Origin: Corynebacterium sp. KPL1814 | GTDB lineage: Bacteria; Actinomycetota; Actinomycetes; Mycobacteriales; Mycobacteriaceae | Reading direction: 5' to 3' | Length of the DNA stretch: 64,000 bases | Assembly: GCF_000478175.1 (NCBI RefSeq) | Contig: NZ_KI515774.1 | Coordinates: forward strand, 245,594 to 309,593 | Shown here: positions 24,636-33,639 of the stretch, in pieces | How the letters are laid out: each line of letters begins with the position of its first letter | Position numbering within the stretch: the first letter of the stretch is position 1 | Notes under the pieces: model-generated | The model's input: the letters and a program-made list of their open reading frames with translations, nothing else | Told to the model about the DNA's origin: nothing | Database searches by the model: none | Made by a program: the position numbers and the translations under genes

Positions 24636-26342
24636 TTATGAACTAAAGCCCTCATCCGGGCGCCATGTCAGCGTGACGGCTTCGTTTACTGCTGCGGCGG
24701 GATTGAGGAGATCCTCAACGCGCAGCCAGTGCATTTCCGCAGAATCAGGGCGGATGGTGACGTAGCTATATCCGTGGTGATCGAGGTTTACGTGGCGTGT
24801 ATGGGGGTTTGCCTCCAAAAGGAAGCGCTCTGCCAGCTTGGAAAGCTCGTTGTCCTCGGGAAGGTGAAGCTGTTCGTTGACATTGGGCGCGGAGACAGAT
24901 GAGCACACCAATTCGGCCCCGAAGATGTGCCCGTCCTTGCTGATATTATGCGCCCATTCGGAGTGGATATCGCCGGTAACAAAGAGGGCGTGAGAGTCGT
25001 GCTTCGCAAGGGCATCGATAAGCATCCGGCGTTCTGCCGAGTATCCATCCCATTGGTCGCCATTGACAGGAATGCCGGTGATATTGGACGACAGCGAGGA
25101 CGATACGGGTGCCAGCTTGTCGTCGCGCTGCAGGGTAGCCAGGTTCATGGGGGAGAACATGACGGAGTTGCCCAGCATATTCCACGCGGCGGCGGAGGTA
25201 TCGATCTTGTTCACCAGCCAGTCGTACTGCTCCGAACCGAGCATGCTTCGCCCCTCTGCGGACATCCTGGCGGGTCCAAAGAGCACCTGTTTATCGCGGT
25301 ACGTGCGCAGATCCATCATGGTCAGTTCCACGAGATCGCCAAAGGTCAAGCATCGGTAGAGATGTCCATCATTGGAAGGGTTGCTTGCCCGTACCGGCAT
25401 CCATTCAAAGTAGGCCTGCATCGCGGCGTTGCGACGATCGAGCCAAGCGCCTTCCTTTCCCTCCGTGTGGTTTTTGGCGCCGTCCCTCCAAGAATTATCT
25501 GCGGTTTCGTGGTCATCCCAGACCGCGATCCACGGCAGAGCAGCATGTGCCGCTTGGAGATTTTCATCGGTGCGGTAGCGGCCAAGGCGCGTGCGATAAT
25601 CTTCCAGCGTCGTAATCTCGTGCGCGGGGTGGTGCAGACGCACTGGACCAAAACCGGCGTACTCGCGCTGTGGGTATTCGTAAATATAGTCTCCCAGAAA
25701 GACCATATAATCTAGTTGCCCGGCTCGTCCGCGCTGTGCGATATCGCCATAGGCTTGAAAGAAACCGGACTCCCAGTTGGCACAGCTGGCTACACCGAAG
25801 GTTAGCTCCCCTGGGGATGCCGTTACCGCCGGCGCGGTTTTGGTGCGACCCACTGGGGAGAACTTATCTTGGGCATGAAAGCGGAAGTAATACACGCTGT
25901 CTGGTTCGAGGCCGTGAGGATCCACGTGGACGGTGTGGTCTTGAGCGGGATCGGTGGTGACCTCGCCGCGCTTGACGATGTCCCTAAACTCCTCATCCCG
26001 CGCGATCTCCCATTCCACGGTGGTAGGCGCGCCCGCACCGGAGCCAGGCATCGCATCCGCATCTGGTGTCACGCGTGTCCACAAAACAACGGAATCAGGA
26101 ATGGGATCCCCCGAGGCTACCCCGTGCAGGAAGGGGCGTTCACCGAGCGTGGGCTCTACCATGTGTGGTTCTGGGCGCGAGGAGAGGCTGCTTTGTGCAT
26201 GAGCAGTGCTGGCGTTGGCCGTGCTGGCAGTAGTGGTCAGCGCGAGGGCGGCGCCGACTGTGCCGCTGGTTTGGAGGAATTTGCGGCGGTTGACATGTGA
26301 CATCTCTGTTTGCGGGCTGTGGTTTCTGCTAGTCATACTCAT
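24636..26342 (-). CDS. phoD: Alkaline phosphatase/phosphodiesterase PhoD, Tat-exported
   Basis: 568 residues. A Tat signal (VNRRKFLQTSGTVGAALALT) is followed by an N-terminal fibronectin-like domain (PFLHGVASGDPIPDSVVLWTR) and the metallophosphoesterase domain: FGVASCANWESG, MVFLGDYIYEYP (metal-binding Asp), IAVWDDHETADNSW (Asp-Asp-His), LFVTGDIHSEWAHN (Asp-His). PhoD releases phosphate outside the cell and needs calcium and iron. ATG at 26342 or 26336. Regulation by phosphate is likely from family knowledge, but no PhoP site was identified. Confidence 0.95.
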   Translation of the reverse strand: MSMTSRNHSPQTEMSHVNRRKFLQTSGTVGAALALTTTASTANASTAHAQSSLSSRPEPHMVEPTLGERPFLHGVASGDPIPDSVVLWTRVTPDADAMPGSGAGAPTTVEWEIARDEEFRDIVKRGEVTTDPAQDHTVHVDPHGLEPDSVYYFRFHAQDKFSPVGRTKTAPAVTASPGELTFGVASCANWESGFFQAYGDIAQRGRAGQLDYMVFLGDYIYEYPQREYAGFGPVRLHHPAHEITTLEDYRTRLGRYRTDENLQAAHAALPWIAVWDDHETADNSWRDGAKNHTEGKEGAWLDRRNAAMQAYFEWMPVRASNPSNDGHLYRCLTFGDLVELTMMDLRTYRDKQVLFGPARMSAEGRSMLGSEQYDWLVNKIDTSAAAWNMLGNSVMFSPMNLATLQRDDKLAPVSSSLSSNITGIPVNGDQWDGYSAERRMLIDALAKHDSHALFVTGDIHSEWAHNISKDGHIFGAELVCSSVSAPNVNEQLHLPEDNELSKLAERFLLEANPHTRHVNLDHHGYSYVTIRPDSAEMHWLRVEDLLNPAAAVNEAVTLTWRPDEGFSS

Positions 26343-26481
26343 AAGTTTTCTTAGATAGAAAGGGCCTGCAACCGCTCAGACCGCATTACACCAGAAATTC
26401 CTCTATCAGTAACCACGGGTTTACCTCCGCACCGATCGGCACGCCTTATTCAGAGGTCTAGAGCACAGTAGGCTGGAAGAC

Positions 26482-27276
26482 ATGAGCGAGTTGCAGCAGA
26501 TAAATCAATGGCCCGTAGATACCGTGGCCGGAGCATTGATCCACAGCGGTGAGATGATAGACACGGTAGGAGATACATCGCGCCAATTTCCGGTTGCCTC
26601 AGTTACCAAGCTGGTGTCGGCGTACGCGGTGATGATGGCAGTGGAAGAAGGTGCGGTGGATTTGAAGCAGCCCGCCGGTCCGGAAGGTTCTACCCTCGAG
26701 CATTTGCTCGCACACGCCTCGGGCGTGAAGTTCGATTCGCGTGAACAACAAAAACCAGTGGGAGAGCGGCGCATCTATTCCTCTGCCGGTTATGAATGGG
26801 CCGCAGAGATCGTTGAAGAAGCCACTGGCATCGAGTTTGCGGAGTACCTGCGCGAAGGCGTGTGCGAGCCGCTTGGAATGTCCTCCACCCGCTTGGAGGG
26901 CTCGGCTGGACACGGCTTGGTGTCTACTGTGGAGGATCTCGCTGCATTTGCTGCCGAGGTCCAGGACTCGCAGCTCTTGCACCCCAGCACCGTGGCCGAT
27001 ATGCGCCGCGTTCACTTTGCTGGTTTGCGCGGCATCGTGCCCGGTTACGGGAGCTTTAAGGATTGCACCTGGGGGCTTGGATTTGAGATCCGCGGTGAGA
27101 AAGACCACTGGATGGGAGCCCTGCCTGCCGATGCCACCGGGCACTTCGGCATGTCCGGAACCTACCTCTGGCTGGCCGACGACTACGCCATGGTGGCATT
27201 AACGGACCGAGATTTTGGCGATTGGGCAAAGCCGCTGTGGAATGAAACCAATACGAAGATCTGGCAGGCACTGTAG
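26482..27276 (+). CDS. Serine hydrolase of the beta-lactamase/penicillin-binding class C fold
   Basis: 264 residues. The nucleophile motif SVTK (in FPVASVTKLVSAYAVM, about residue 41) and the second motif YSSAGYE (about 97) are present, and HFGMSGT (about 225) takes the KTG place. No signal peptide, so it is cytoplasmic, as for many esterase- or peptidase-like family members; antibiotic resistance should not be assumed. The ATG follows TAGGCT by 7 bases, suggesting leaderless transcription. Confidence 0.87.
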   Translation: MSELQQINQWPVDTVAGALIHSGEMIDTVGDTSRQFPVASVTKLVSAYAVMMAVEEGAVDLKQPAGPEGSTLEHLLAHASGVKFDSREQQKPVGERRIYSSAGYEWAAEIVEEATGIEFAEYLREGVCEPLGMSSTRLEGSAGHGLVSTVEDLAAFAAEVQDSQLLHPSTVADMRRVHFAGLRGIVPGYGSFKDCTWGLGFEIRGEKDHWMGALPADATGHFGMSGTYLWLADDYAMVALTDRDFGDWAKPLWNETNTKIWQAL

Positions 27277-27321
27277 GAGGCTACTTCGCAGATTTCCCTT
27301 AATGGGAAAACGGGAAAAGCT

Positions 27322-27342
27322 CCCCATTCCAGTGGAGTGGGG
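27322..27342 (-). terminator. Terminator of the 35-residue peptide gene
   Basis: CCCCATTCC-AGT-GGAGTGGGG forms a 9-pair stem, followed on the minus strand by AGCTTTTCCCGTTTT. It lies between the hydrolase and the small gene and fits termination of the latter. Confidence 0.5.
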
Positions 27343-27378
27343 GCTTAGGAGTGGGGGGCTTAGGAGTGGGGGGCTTAA
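27334..27378. repeat. Three tandem 15-base repeats
   Basis: GGAGTGGGGGGCTTA occurs three times in a row (the first copy lacks one G), ending just before the small gene's stop. A short tandem repeat of this kind can vary in copy number between strains. Confidence 0.7.
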
Positions 27379-27389
27379 TGCTGCTCTGT

Positions 27390-27497
27390 TTAGAACACCT
27401 GCAGACCAAGGCCTTCGAGGAACATGGCGAACTGGGTGAAGATGCCGTCAACGAGGGAGAGAATCTGGAATCCGAGAGCAGAAGAAAGATCAAACAT
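27390..27497 (-). CDS. 35-residue amphipathic peptide, possibly a small cell-wall porin-like protein
   Basis: The gene is too short for usual ORF calls. It reads MFDLSSALGFQILSLVDG followed by IFTQFAMFLEGLGLQVF. AAAAGGAAC lies 7 bases before the ATG. Upstream is TTGACA (27580-27575), 18 bases, TATACT (27556-27551), the best promoter in the window, and a hairpin at the expected mRNA 5' end. The peptide is helical, acidic and amphipathic, without a signal peptide or cysteine, which resembles the tiny PorA/PorH porins of corynebacteria in size and character only. I see no firm sequence match, so the function is inference. Confidence 0.72.
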   Translation of the reverse strand: MFDLSSALGFQILSLVDGIFTQFAMFLEGLGLQVF

Positions 27498-27520
27498 AGG
27501 GGGTTCCTTTTGGTAGGGAG

Positions 27521-27580
27521 AATTCAAACCGGATTGTTTGAATTTATCTCAGTATAAGCAGGGTGCGAGTACCGTGTCAA
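27521..27580 (-). promoter_or_regulatory. Near-consensus promoter and 5' stem-loop of the 35-residue peptide gene
   Basis: TTGACA at 27580-27575 and TATACT at 27556-27551 on the minus strand, spaced by 18 bases. Downstream, AATTCAAAC (27521-27529) and GTTTGAATT (27536-27544) form a perfect 9-pair stem with a 6-base loop, right at the predicted start of the mRNA. Such a stem could protect the message from decay or bind a regulator. Confidence 0.75.
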
Positions 27581-28109
27581 ACTGTTTCTTAGCCCAAAAT
27601 AAAGTTATATCGACCTTCCGCCCGCGGGTCGTCCGTTTATTTCTATAAAGCGGGGTGTGGGAACGGGGTGCGGGGGCTGGCTACCCCCGCTGCGGTTTTA
27701 CCGCGCGGGACTTTTGGAGAGTTTTGCCCCTAGGGGGATTGGGGTAGTTTCCGGCCGAGGTTTTAGGGGATGAGTGCTAATAGGCGAGTGTTTCTGCTGG
27801 TATCTGCCTTGTAGGCGGCTCCTGTCGGAAACCCGCTTCAGACAATCAGTTAAAGGGGGCAAACCTCACAAATTTCACTGTTGTAAATTTAATTTCTTTA
27901 GTCACTTTAATCACAGTCTGGACTTTGGGTTGAGGTTTAGAAGTTGGGGGTTGAAGTGAAAGTTGAGGGTTGTAGAGGGCAGTGTGGCGCAGGAAAATTG
28001 GGTGCAGACGCAAAAGACAGTTCGTTGGGGAAGACGAAGCTCGTCTTTCACTGCGCCGCACGCCACGCGTGTGGATCGCAGTGGTGATTTGTCGAGGGAG
28101 ATATCGGCT
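27581..28109. other. 530-base intergenic region with hairpins and a strand-biased tract
   Basis: No supportable gene. GCGGGGG (27670-27676) pairs with CCCCCGC (27684-27690), directly followed by GCGGT-TTT-ACCGC. From about 27916 to 27980 the plus strand is almost free of C and rich in GTTGAGG-like words. The promoter of the downstream gene must lie here, but I cannot place it. A structured RNA is possible; it fits no family I recognise. Confidence 0.4.
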
Positions 28110-28526
28110 ATGAATATTTGCGTCAATACAGTGCCGGTTGATCAACCGGCCTCTAACTACACGTGGCCCAGCCGCAATGGTGCGGCCGTCGTGGTTACTG
28201 GTGTGCTGAAAATTTCTGGGATGCCGCGTGCGCTGCGCCCGGAGGTAGAGCGCGCCATGGATCGGTGCATTCGCACTGAATCGGAGTTCATCGTCCCAGG
28301 CGATGACCCGCTGACCGCCCAGTGGTGCACTCGGTGGTATCGCGATGAGATCTTTATGGAGGCACTCGTGCGTGGTGAAGCCACGGGGCCGGGGATTGAT
28401 TCCGGCATCGGTATTGGCTGCCACCAGGTGCTTACCGGAACCGAGGCGGAGCTTGCCGCGCTCGAGAGCGCGGTGTGCTACCTTGCGCAGCGCTATGGCT
28501 TTAGCGCCACCGTGCGTTTTAGCTAA
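28110..28526 (+). CDS. Hypothetical protein
   Basis: 138 residues from the ATG at 28110, starting MNICVNTVPVDQPASNYTW. The frame is open from 27963, but that part has unusual composition and the ATG at 28110 has GAGGGAG 10 bases upstream. The protein is soluble, with a possible nucleic-acid or ligand-binding alpha/beta fold (AAVVVTGVLKISGMPRALR; DSGIGIGCHQVLTG). Four cysteines are scattered. I do not recognise the family. Confidence 0.6.
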   Translation: MNICVNTVPVDQPASNYTWPSRNGAAVVVTGVLKISGMPRALRPEVERAMDRCIRTESEFIVPGDDPLTAQWCTRWYRDEIFMEALVRGEATGPGIDSGIGIGCHQVLTGTEAELAALESAVCYLAQRYGFSATVRFS

Positions 28527-28530
28527 GACG

Positions 28531-28594
28531 CTCGAGCGACTCGGCTCGAGCGCGGCCAAAATGAGCTAAGCCGCACGAGCTAGGTCGTGCGGCG
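28531..28594. terminator. Two perfect hairpins between convergent genes
   Basis: CGCTCGAGC-GACTCG-GCTCGAGCG (28531-28554) and GCCGCACGA-GCTAGG-TCGTGCGGC (28571-28594), both 9-pair perfect stems. They lie between the hypothetical gene and the nagD-like gene and probably act as a bidirectional terminator. Confidence 0.6.
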
Positions 28595-28603
28595 GGGTGC
28601 CGT

Positions 28604-29392
28604 TTAGGATTCGTCGTCGGCGAAAGGATCCATGATCTTTTCGGGAATCTCCGCAACCGACTTAAACACGGCGGTCGGGCGATACGGGTAGCGGGAGATC
28701 TCGCGGTCATCGGAAATGCCGGAGCGTACCAAAATGGAGCGCATACCAGCCTCTAGGCCCGCCTTGACATCGGTATCCATGCGGTCACCAATCATGATGG
28801 TGTTTTCAGAGTGCGCGCCGATGTGATTGAGGGCCGAGCGCATCATGACAGGGTTGGGCTTTCCCACGTAATAGGGCTCGCGGTGGGTAGCGGCGGTGAT
28901 CAATGCTGCTACCGCGCCGGTTGCTGGGAGCACGCCTTCGGGAGCAGGCCCCGTAACGTCCGGGTTGGTGGCAATGAAGCGGGCGCCATTGCGGATGAGG
29001 TTGATAGCGGTGGTAATCGCCTCAAAGGAGTAGGTGCGGGTTTCACCAAGGACCACGAAGTCGGCGTCATCGTTGGTAAGAATCCAACCGGCCTCGTGCA
29101 GCGCGGTGGTCAGGCCGGACTCTCCCACGACGTAGGCCTTGCTGGAGCTGGCCTGGGTGGCCAAGAAATTTGCCGTCGCCGTGGCGGAGGTCCAGATGCG
29201 CTCGGCCGGAATATCCAGTCCGGTATTGCGCAGCCGCGCCGCCAAGTCACGTGGGGTGGACATGGAGTTATTGGTCAGCACCATGTACTCAATATCGTTA
29301 TCTTTCAGCGTCTGAATGAATTTGTCGGCGCCGGGGATCATTTCCCCTTCCCTGATGAGCACGCCGTCCATATCGGATAGGTAAGAAATCAT
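28604..29392 (-). CDS. HAD-superfamily phosphatase, NagD-like
   Basis: 262 residues. The HAD motifs are clear: SDMDGVLIREG (nucleophile Asp), VLTNNSMS (motif II), YVGKPNPVMM (Lys) and IMIGDRMDTDVKAG (metal Asp). The cap domain is of the NagD/p-nitrophenyl phosphatase type. Substrate unknown; NMP or sugar phosphates are typical. Its ATG overlaps the stop of the acyl carrier gene (ATGA), so the two are coupled, an odd pairing with no known logic. Confidence 0.88.
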   Translation of the reverse strand: MISYLSDMDGVLIREGEMIPGADKFIQTLKDNDIEYMVLTNNSMSTPRDLAARLRNTGLDIPAERIWTSATATANFLATQASSSKAYVVGESGLTTALHEAGWILTNDDADFVVLGETRTYSFEAITTAINLIRNGARFIATNPDVTGPAPEGVLPATGAVAALITAATHREPYYVGKPNPVMMRSALNHIGAHSENTIMIGDRMDTDVKAGLEAGMRSILVRSGISDDREISRYPYRPTAVFKSVAEIPEKIMDPFADDES

Positions 29393-29688
29393 TGGTGGTC
29401 CTCCAAATAGTCAGCGATATCGCCGATGGTCTCGCAGTTAAGCATTGTTTCCTCAGTAAGTCGCACCTTAAAGAGCTCTTCTGCACGCACGGTGAGCTCT
29501 ATAAGCTCTAGGGATTCAACGCCGACATCGGAAAGCGCGGTGTCTTTGCCAAGTTCAGCCTCGGTACCGGTGACTTTGATGATGAGGGCGATGAGCTCGC
29601 CCAGCGTATCCCGATCTGGGTCTTGGTCCTTATCCGGGTCAGAACCCTGAAACTTTGCCTGCAATTGGGCACTGAGGTCATTTGCCAT
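29389..29688 (-). CDS. acpP: Acyl carrier protein
   Basis: About 99 residues from the ATG at 29688 (MANDLSAQLQAKF). The phosphopantetheine attachment serine is in DVGVESLELIEL. An acidic stretch DPDKDQDPDRD precedes the four-helix core. It carries growing acyl chains on a phosphopantetheine arm; in corynebacteria, which use type I fatty acid synthases, the role of a free carrier may be in special lipid or mycolate-related steps. The frame opens earlier, but MANDL is the better start. It is in an operon with the nagD-like gene. Confidence 0.85.
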   Translation of the reverse strand: MANDLSAQLQAKFQGSDPDKDQDPDRDTLGELIALIIKVTGTEAELGKDTALSDVGVESLELIELTVRAEELFKVRLTEETMLNCETIGDIADYLEDHQ

Positions 29689-29782
29689 AGTGACTAGTGT
29701 AGTAGCGATTGGTGCGTGGCATAGGAGAAATAAGGACAAGCGGAACTGCTAACAACGTAATGGGGGGAATTGGGCAAAATAT

Positions 29783-29817
29783 TCAGGCGCTCCCAGCATT
29801 AAGCCGGAAGCGCCTGA
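29783..29817 (-). terminator. Terminator of aceE
   Basis: TCAGGCGCT (29783-29791) and AGCGCCTGA (29809-29817) form a perfect stem; on the minus strand it is followed by ATATTTTG. Located 33 bases after the aceE stop. Confidence 0.7.
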
Positions 29818-29849
29818 GTTACATCTCCATTGCGGAGGGGAGGGCGATA

Positions 29850-32594
29850 TTACTCGCCGCTATTAGGTGCAGTTGGGTCATCCAACCTCAGCTCGGAGGC
29901 CGCCTTTTCTACGACGGAACGCTCAATCTTGCCTTCGCGGGCAAGACCATCGAGCACGGCGACGACGATGGATTCCGCATCGTTGTTGAAGAAGCGGCGG
30001 GCACCCTCGCGCGTATCGGAGAAGCCGAAGCCGTCTGCGCCCAAGGTGATGTAGGTACCTGGGACGTAGGGGCGAATCTGCTCCTGCAACTCGGTGGTGA
30101 AATCCGAGACACCAACAAATGGGCCCTCGAAGTCCTTGAGCTGGGAGGTAGCAAATGCCTCGGTGGGCTCTTCGCCTTTGCGCAGCGCTTCCTTATTGCG
30201 GCGGGCACCGTCACGGGCCAGCTCGTTCCAAGAGGTCACGGAGAACAGCGAAGCCTTGACATCGTAATCCTCAGCCAGCATCTTCTGTGCGCGAAGAGCT
30301 TCGTGCACGCCAACCCCCGATGCCAGGATATTGGCCGGGGTGGAGCCATTCTCGGCGGTATTGAAGTGGTAGATACCCTTGTGCAGGCCTTCCACGTCCA
30401 AGTTCTCCGGCTCGGCCGGCTGGTGGACCGGCTCGTTGTACACGGTGAGGTAGTACATGACCGGCTCGTTGTCCTCGCCGTACATGCGCTCGATACCGCG
30501 CGCTACCAGGTGTGCGACCTCGAAGCCGAAGGCTGGGTCATAAGAAATGACCGCTGGGTTGGTGGCTGCCAGGACAGGGGAGTGGCCGTCCATGTGCTGC
30601 AGTCCCTCACCGGTCAGGGTGGTGCGGCCGGCGGTAGCACCGATGATAAAACCGCGGCCCATTTGGTCGCCGGCGGCCCAGAAGGCATCGCCAGTGCGCT
30701 GGAAGCCGAACATCGAGTAGAAGATGTACAGCGGGATCATGGCCTCACCCTGGGTGGCATAGGAGGTAGCTGCGGCGGTAAAGGATGCCGCAGCACCGGC
30801 CTCAGAAATGCCCTCGTGCAGGATCTGGCCATCGGTGGCCTCGCGGTAGGACAACATCAGATCGTGGTCCACCGGCACATAGTTCTGGCCGCGGGGGTTC
30901 CAGATCTTCATGGTGGGGAACCAGGAGTCCATACCGAAGGTGCGGGCCTCATCCGGGATGATGGGGACGACGCGCTTGCCCAGTTCCTTATTGCGCATGA
31001 CTTCCTTGAAGGTGCGCACCAAGGCCATGGTGGTAGCGACTTCCTGCTTTCCGGAGCCCTTGCGTACGGAGCGCAGCTTGTCCAAGGCAGGTGCTTCCAG
31101 CGGGGTGAAGTCCGTGCGGCGCTCTGGCAGGAAGCCGCCAAGCTCTTTACGGCGCTCCAACATGTACTTGATCTCCGGGGAATCCTTACCCGGGTGGTAG
31201 TACGGCGGCAGGTAAGGATCCTTTTCCAGCTCTTCATCAGTGAAGGGGATCTCTTGCTTATCGCGGAAGTTCTTGAGATCCTCCAGCGTCAGCTTCTTCA
31301 TCTGGTGGGTAGCATTGCGGCCCTCGAAGTTGTGGCCCAAGCCGTAGCCCTTAATGGTGTGGGCCAAGATGACGGTCGGCTTGCCGGAGCCCTTGTTCTC
31401 CAAGGCGCGGGCATACGCTGCGTAGACCTTTCGGTAGTCGTGGCCGCCGCGGCGCAGTGCCCAAATTTCGTCATCGGAGACGTCTTCTACCAGCTTTGCG
31501 GTGCGCTCATCGCGGCCGAAGAAGTGCTCGCGCACATAAGCGCCGTCATTGGCCTTGAAGGTCTGGTAGTCACCATCAGAGGTGGTGTTCATGACGTTGA
31601 CGAGGGCACCTTCGGTGTCCTTTTCCAGCAGCTTGTCCCAGCCGCGGCCCCAAATGACCTTGATGACATCCCAGCCGGCGCCACGGAAGAAGGACTCCAG
31701 CTCCTGGATGATCTGGGTATTACCACGTACGGGGCCGTCGAGGCGCTGCAGGTTGCAGTTAACCACGAAGGTGAGGTTATCCAGCTCGTACAGAGCAGCG
31801 GTTTGCAGCAGGCCGCGGGATTCTGGCTCGTCCATTTCGCCATCGCCCAAGAAGGCCCAAACGTGCTGCTTGGAGGTGTCCTTGATGCCGCGGGTTTCCA
31901 AGTACTTATTAAAGCGTGCCTGGTAAATGGCGTTAATTGGACCAAGACCCATGGACACGGTGGGAAACTCCCAGAACCATGGCATCAGGCGCGGGTGCGG
32001 ATAGGAGGGCAGACCCTTGCCTTCGCCAAGGGAGACTTCCTGGCGGAAGCCATCGAGGTCTTCCTCAGAGAGGCGGCCTTCCATGTAGGCGCGGGCGTAC
32101 ATGCCCGGGGAGGCGTGGCCTTGGAAGAAGACCTGGTCGCCGCCTGAAGGATCGTCCTTACCCTTGAAGAAGTGGTTGAGGCCGACTTCGTACAGCGGGG
32201 CCGCACCCGCATAGGTGGAGATGTGGCCACCAACGCCGATGCCGGGGCGCTGCGCACGGTGCACCATGATGGCAGCGTTCCAGCGGATCCAACGGCGGTA
32301 GCGCTTTTCTAGTTCTTCATCGCCAGGAAATTCCGGCTCCATGTTGGTGGGGATGGTGTTGACGAAGTCCGTCGACGTCAACGAGGGGAGCTCCACGCGC
32401 TTGGCGGTGGCGCGCTCTAGAAGGCGCAGCATCAGGTAACGTGCGCGTTCTTGGTCAGAATGGTCCAGCAGACCATCGAGGGAATCCATCCACTCGCGAG
32501 TTTCTTCTGGGTCGCTGTCGTGAAGGTACGATGCAACACCATCGCGGATAAGCGGGAAGTTGGAATCGCCCTTGGCAGGGTCCTTCTCGGCCAT
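29850..32594 (-). CDS. aceE: Pyruvate dehydrogenase E1 component (AceE, homodimeric type)
   Basis: 914 residues, close to the C. glutamicum enzyme. It decarboxylates pyruvate with thiamine diphosphate and passes the acetyl group to the lipoyl E2. [20 protein letters not shown] (about 121-140), the ThDP motif [12 protein letters not shown] with downstream [11 protein letters not shown], and [21 protein letters not shown] near the C-terminus are conserved. GGAGG lies 8 bases before the ATG. In this window the lipoyl group it depends on would be made by LipB and LipA at 61-63 kb. No E2 gene is adjacent. Confidence 0.97.
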   Translation of the reverse strand: MAEKDPAKGDSNFPLIRDGVASYLHDSDPEETREWMDSLDGLLDHSDQERARYLMLRLLERATAKRVELPSLTSTDFVNTIPTNMEPEFPGDEELEKRYRRWIRWNAAIMVHRAQRPGIGVGGHISTYAGAAPLYEVGLNHFFKGKDDPSGGDQVFFQGHASPGMYARAYMEGRLSEEDLDGFRQEVSLGEGKGLPSYPHPRLMPWFWEFPTVSMGLGPINAIYQARFNKYLETRGIKDTSKQHVWAFLGDGEMDEPESRGLLQTAALYELDNLTFVVNCNLQRLDGPVRGNTQIIQELESFFRGAGWDVIKVIWGRGWDKLLEKDTEGALVNVMNTTSDGDYQTFKANDGAYVREHFFGRDERTAKLVEDVSDDEIWALRRGGHDYRKVYAAYARALENKGSGKPTVILAHTIKGYGLGHNFEGRNATHQMKKLTLEDLKNFRDKQEIPFTDEELEKDPYLPPYYHPGKDSPEIKYMLERRKELGGFLPERRTDFTPLEAPALDKLRSVRKGSGKQEVATTMALVRTFKEVMRNKELGKRVVPIIPDEARTFGMDSWFPTMKIWNPRGQNYVPVDHDLMLSYREATDGQILHEGISEAGAAASFTAAATSYATQGEAMIPLYIFYSMFGFQRTGDAFWAAGDQMGRGFIIGATAGRTTLTGEGLQHMDGHSPVLAATNPAVISYDPAFGFEVAHLVARGIERMYGEDNEPVMYYLTVYNEPVHQPAEPENLDVEGLHKGIYHFNTAENGSTPANILASGVGVHEALRAQKMLAEDYDVKASLFSVTSWNELARDGARRNKEALRKGEEPTEAFATSQLKDFEGPFVGVSDFTTELQEQIRPYVPGTYITLGADGFGFSDTREGARRFFNNDAESIVVAVLDGLAREGKIERSVVEKAASELRLDDPTAPNSGE

Positions 32595-32952
32595 GTAAAC
32601 CTCCTAATTAAGGGTCTGCAGAGTTTATCTCCTACGATACGCGTTCCCAGATCGCGAGTGGGAGTCTAGGCCGTCTAAAACGCGGCGCTTTCCGATGCAC
32701 CCCCTACCACCTGCGGTTTGCTGCCCCAACCCCGCGTGCAAACGTGGGTAGTAGGCCCCTAAACGGCGCTAGTTGTCCCACAAAACAGACGCCGGTGTGA
32801 GCAGAAAAGGGCCTGCAAATTGGGGGAAAGGGGTGCTATAGCAAGTAAAAGACGCCCTGGGACGTTAAACTACATGTAATAACACACGTCCTCCCTGCCA
32901 AGCACGGGCTGGGCGTGAGCAAGAATTCACCGAATGAGGAAGGAAATGCATA
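32595..32952. other. 358-base divergent region between aceE and the DUF3052 gene
   Basis: It must hold both promoters. I see CTATAG near 32838 and TTAAAC near 32865 as possible -10 elements toward DUF3052, and no clear element for aceE. A GC-rich stretch at 32690-32780 has short inverted repeats only. No gene or known regulatory motif could be supported. Confidence 0.4.
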
Positions 32953-33351
32953 GTGGCTGACGCTGCAGTCAAGCTCGGAATCAAGGAAGGGCAAATCGCT
33001 CTAGAGCTTGGTTGGGACGAGGATTGTGACACCACAATCTCTGAATCTATCGAAGCCGTACTCGGTGAGGATTTCCTCGAAGAGGAAAATGATGAGCTGT
33101 GCGATGTAGTCCTTCTTTGGTGGCGCGAGGAAGACGGTGACCTCGTGGACGGCCTGGTGGATGCCAGCCGTCCCCTCGCGGATAACGGATCCGTGTGGTT
33201 GCTGACCCCAGGCGCTGGCAAGCCCGGCACCGTGGAGCCTGGTCTCATTTCTGAATCCGCACAGCTGGCCGGCTTGGTGCAGACCAAAGCTGAGCGATTT
33301 GGCGAGTGGCAGGGTTCCTGCCTGGTACCGCGCGGATACACCAAAAAATAG
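32953..33351 (+). CDS. DUF3052 family protein
   Basis: 132 residues, start GTG with GAGGAAGGAAATG upstream. The family is restricted to actinobacteria. LGIKEGQIALELGWDEDCD, DVVLLWWREEDGDLVD and VWLLTPGAGKPGTVEP are typical. It is acidic and soluble with no known catalytic motif. It is usually near aceE and tRNA-Val, as here. Function unknown. Confidence 0.88.
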   Translation: MADAAVKLGIKEGQIALELGWDEDCDTTISESIEAVLGEDFLEEENDELCDVVLLWWREEDGDLVDGLVDASRPLADNGSVWLLTPGAGKPGTVEPGLISESAQLAGLVQTKAERFGEWQGSCLVPRGYTKK

Positions 33352-33418
33352 CCCTCACCAGCTGATTTGTGTAGCTTCACAATCCTGCGCTACTGTACAT
33401 AACAGCGCAAGGGCGCAT

Positions 33419-33491
33419 GCGGCTTTAGCTCAGCTGGAAGAGCAATTGGTTTACACCCAATAGGTCGGGGGTTCGATCCCCTCAGGCCGCA
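33419..33491 (+). tRNA. tRNA-Val (TAC anticodon)
   Basis: Acceptor GCGGCTT with AGGCCGC, D arm GCTC/GAGC, anticodon stem ATTGG/CCAAT with loop TTTACAC (anticodon TAC), T arm GGGGG-TTCGATC-CCCTC. The CCA end is encoded at 33492-33494. Confidence 0.96.
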
Positions 33492-33501
33492 CCATTTTTC
33501 A

Positions 33502-33545
33502 AGTCTCGAGACATCGTTCCTAGAACGGTGGCTCGAGACTTTTTC
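33502..33545 (+). terminator. Terminator after tRNA-Val
   Basis: AGTCTCGAG (33502-33510) pairs with CTCGAGACT (33532-33540), followed by TTTTT. Confidence 0.85.
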
Positions 33546-33639
33546 GTTGTGTGGGGATTCATGGATGGGGGAAGGCTGCAGCCTAAACGGCAAAATGTGT
33601 TGTTTCCGGTGTGCAGCCTCGATGAATGGGCTTTCAGGG

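Noticed and set aside
27963-28109. Longer start for the hypothetical gene at 28110
   Set aside because: The upstream part lies in the strand-biased tract, has unusual composition and lacks a ribosome binding site, while the ATG at 28110 has one.
29709-32147. 812-codon plus-strand frame opposite aceE
   Set aside because: It is the antisense shadow of aceE; long open antisense frames are common in GC-rich genes and it has no domain or start signal.
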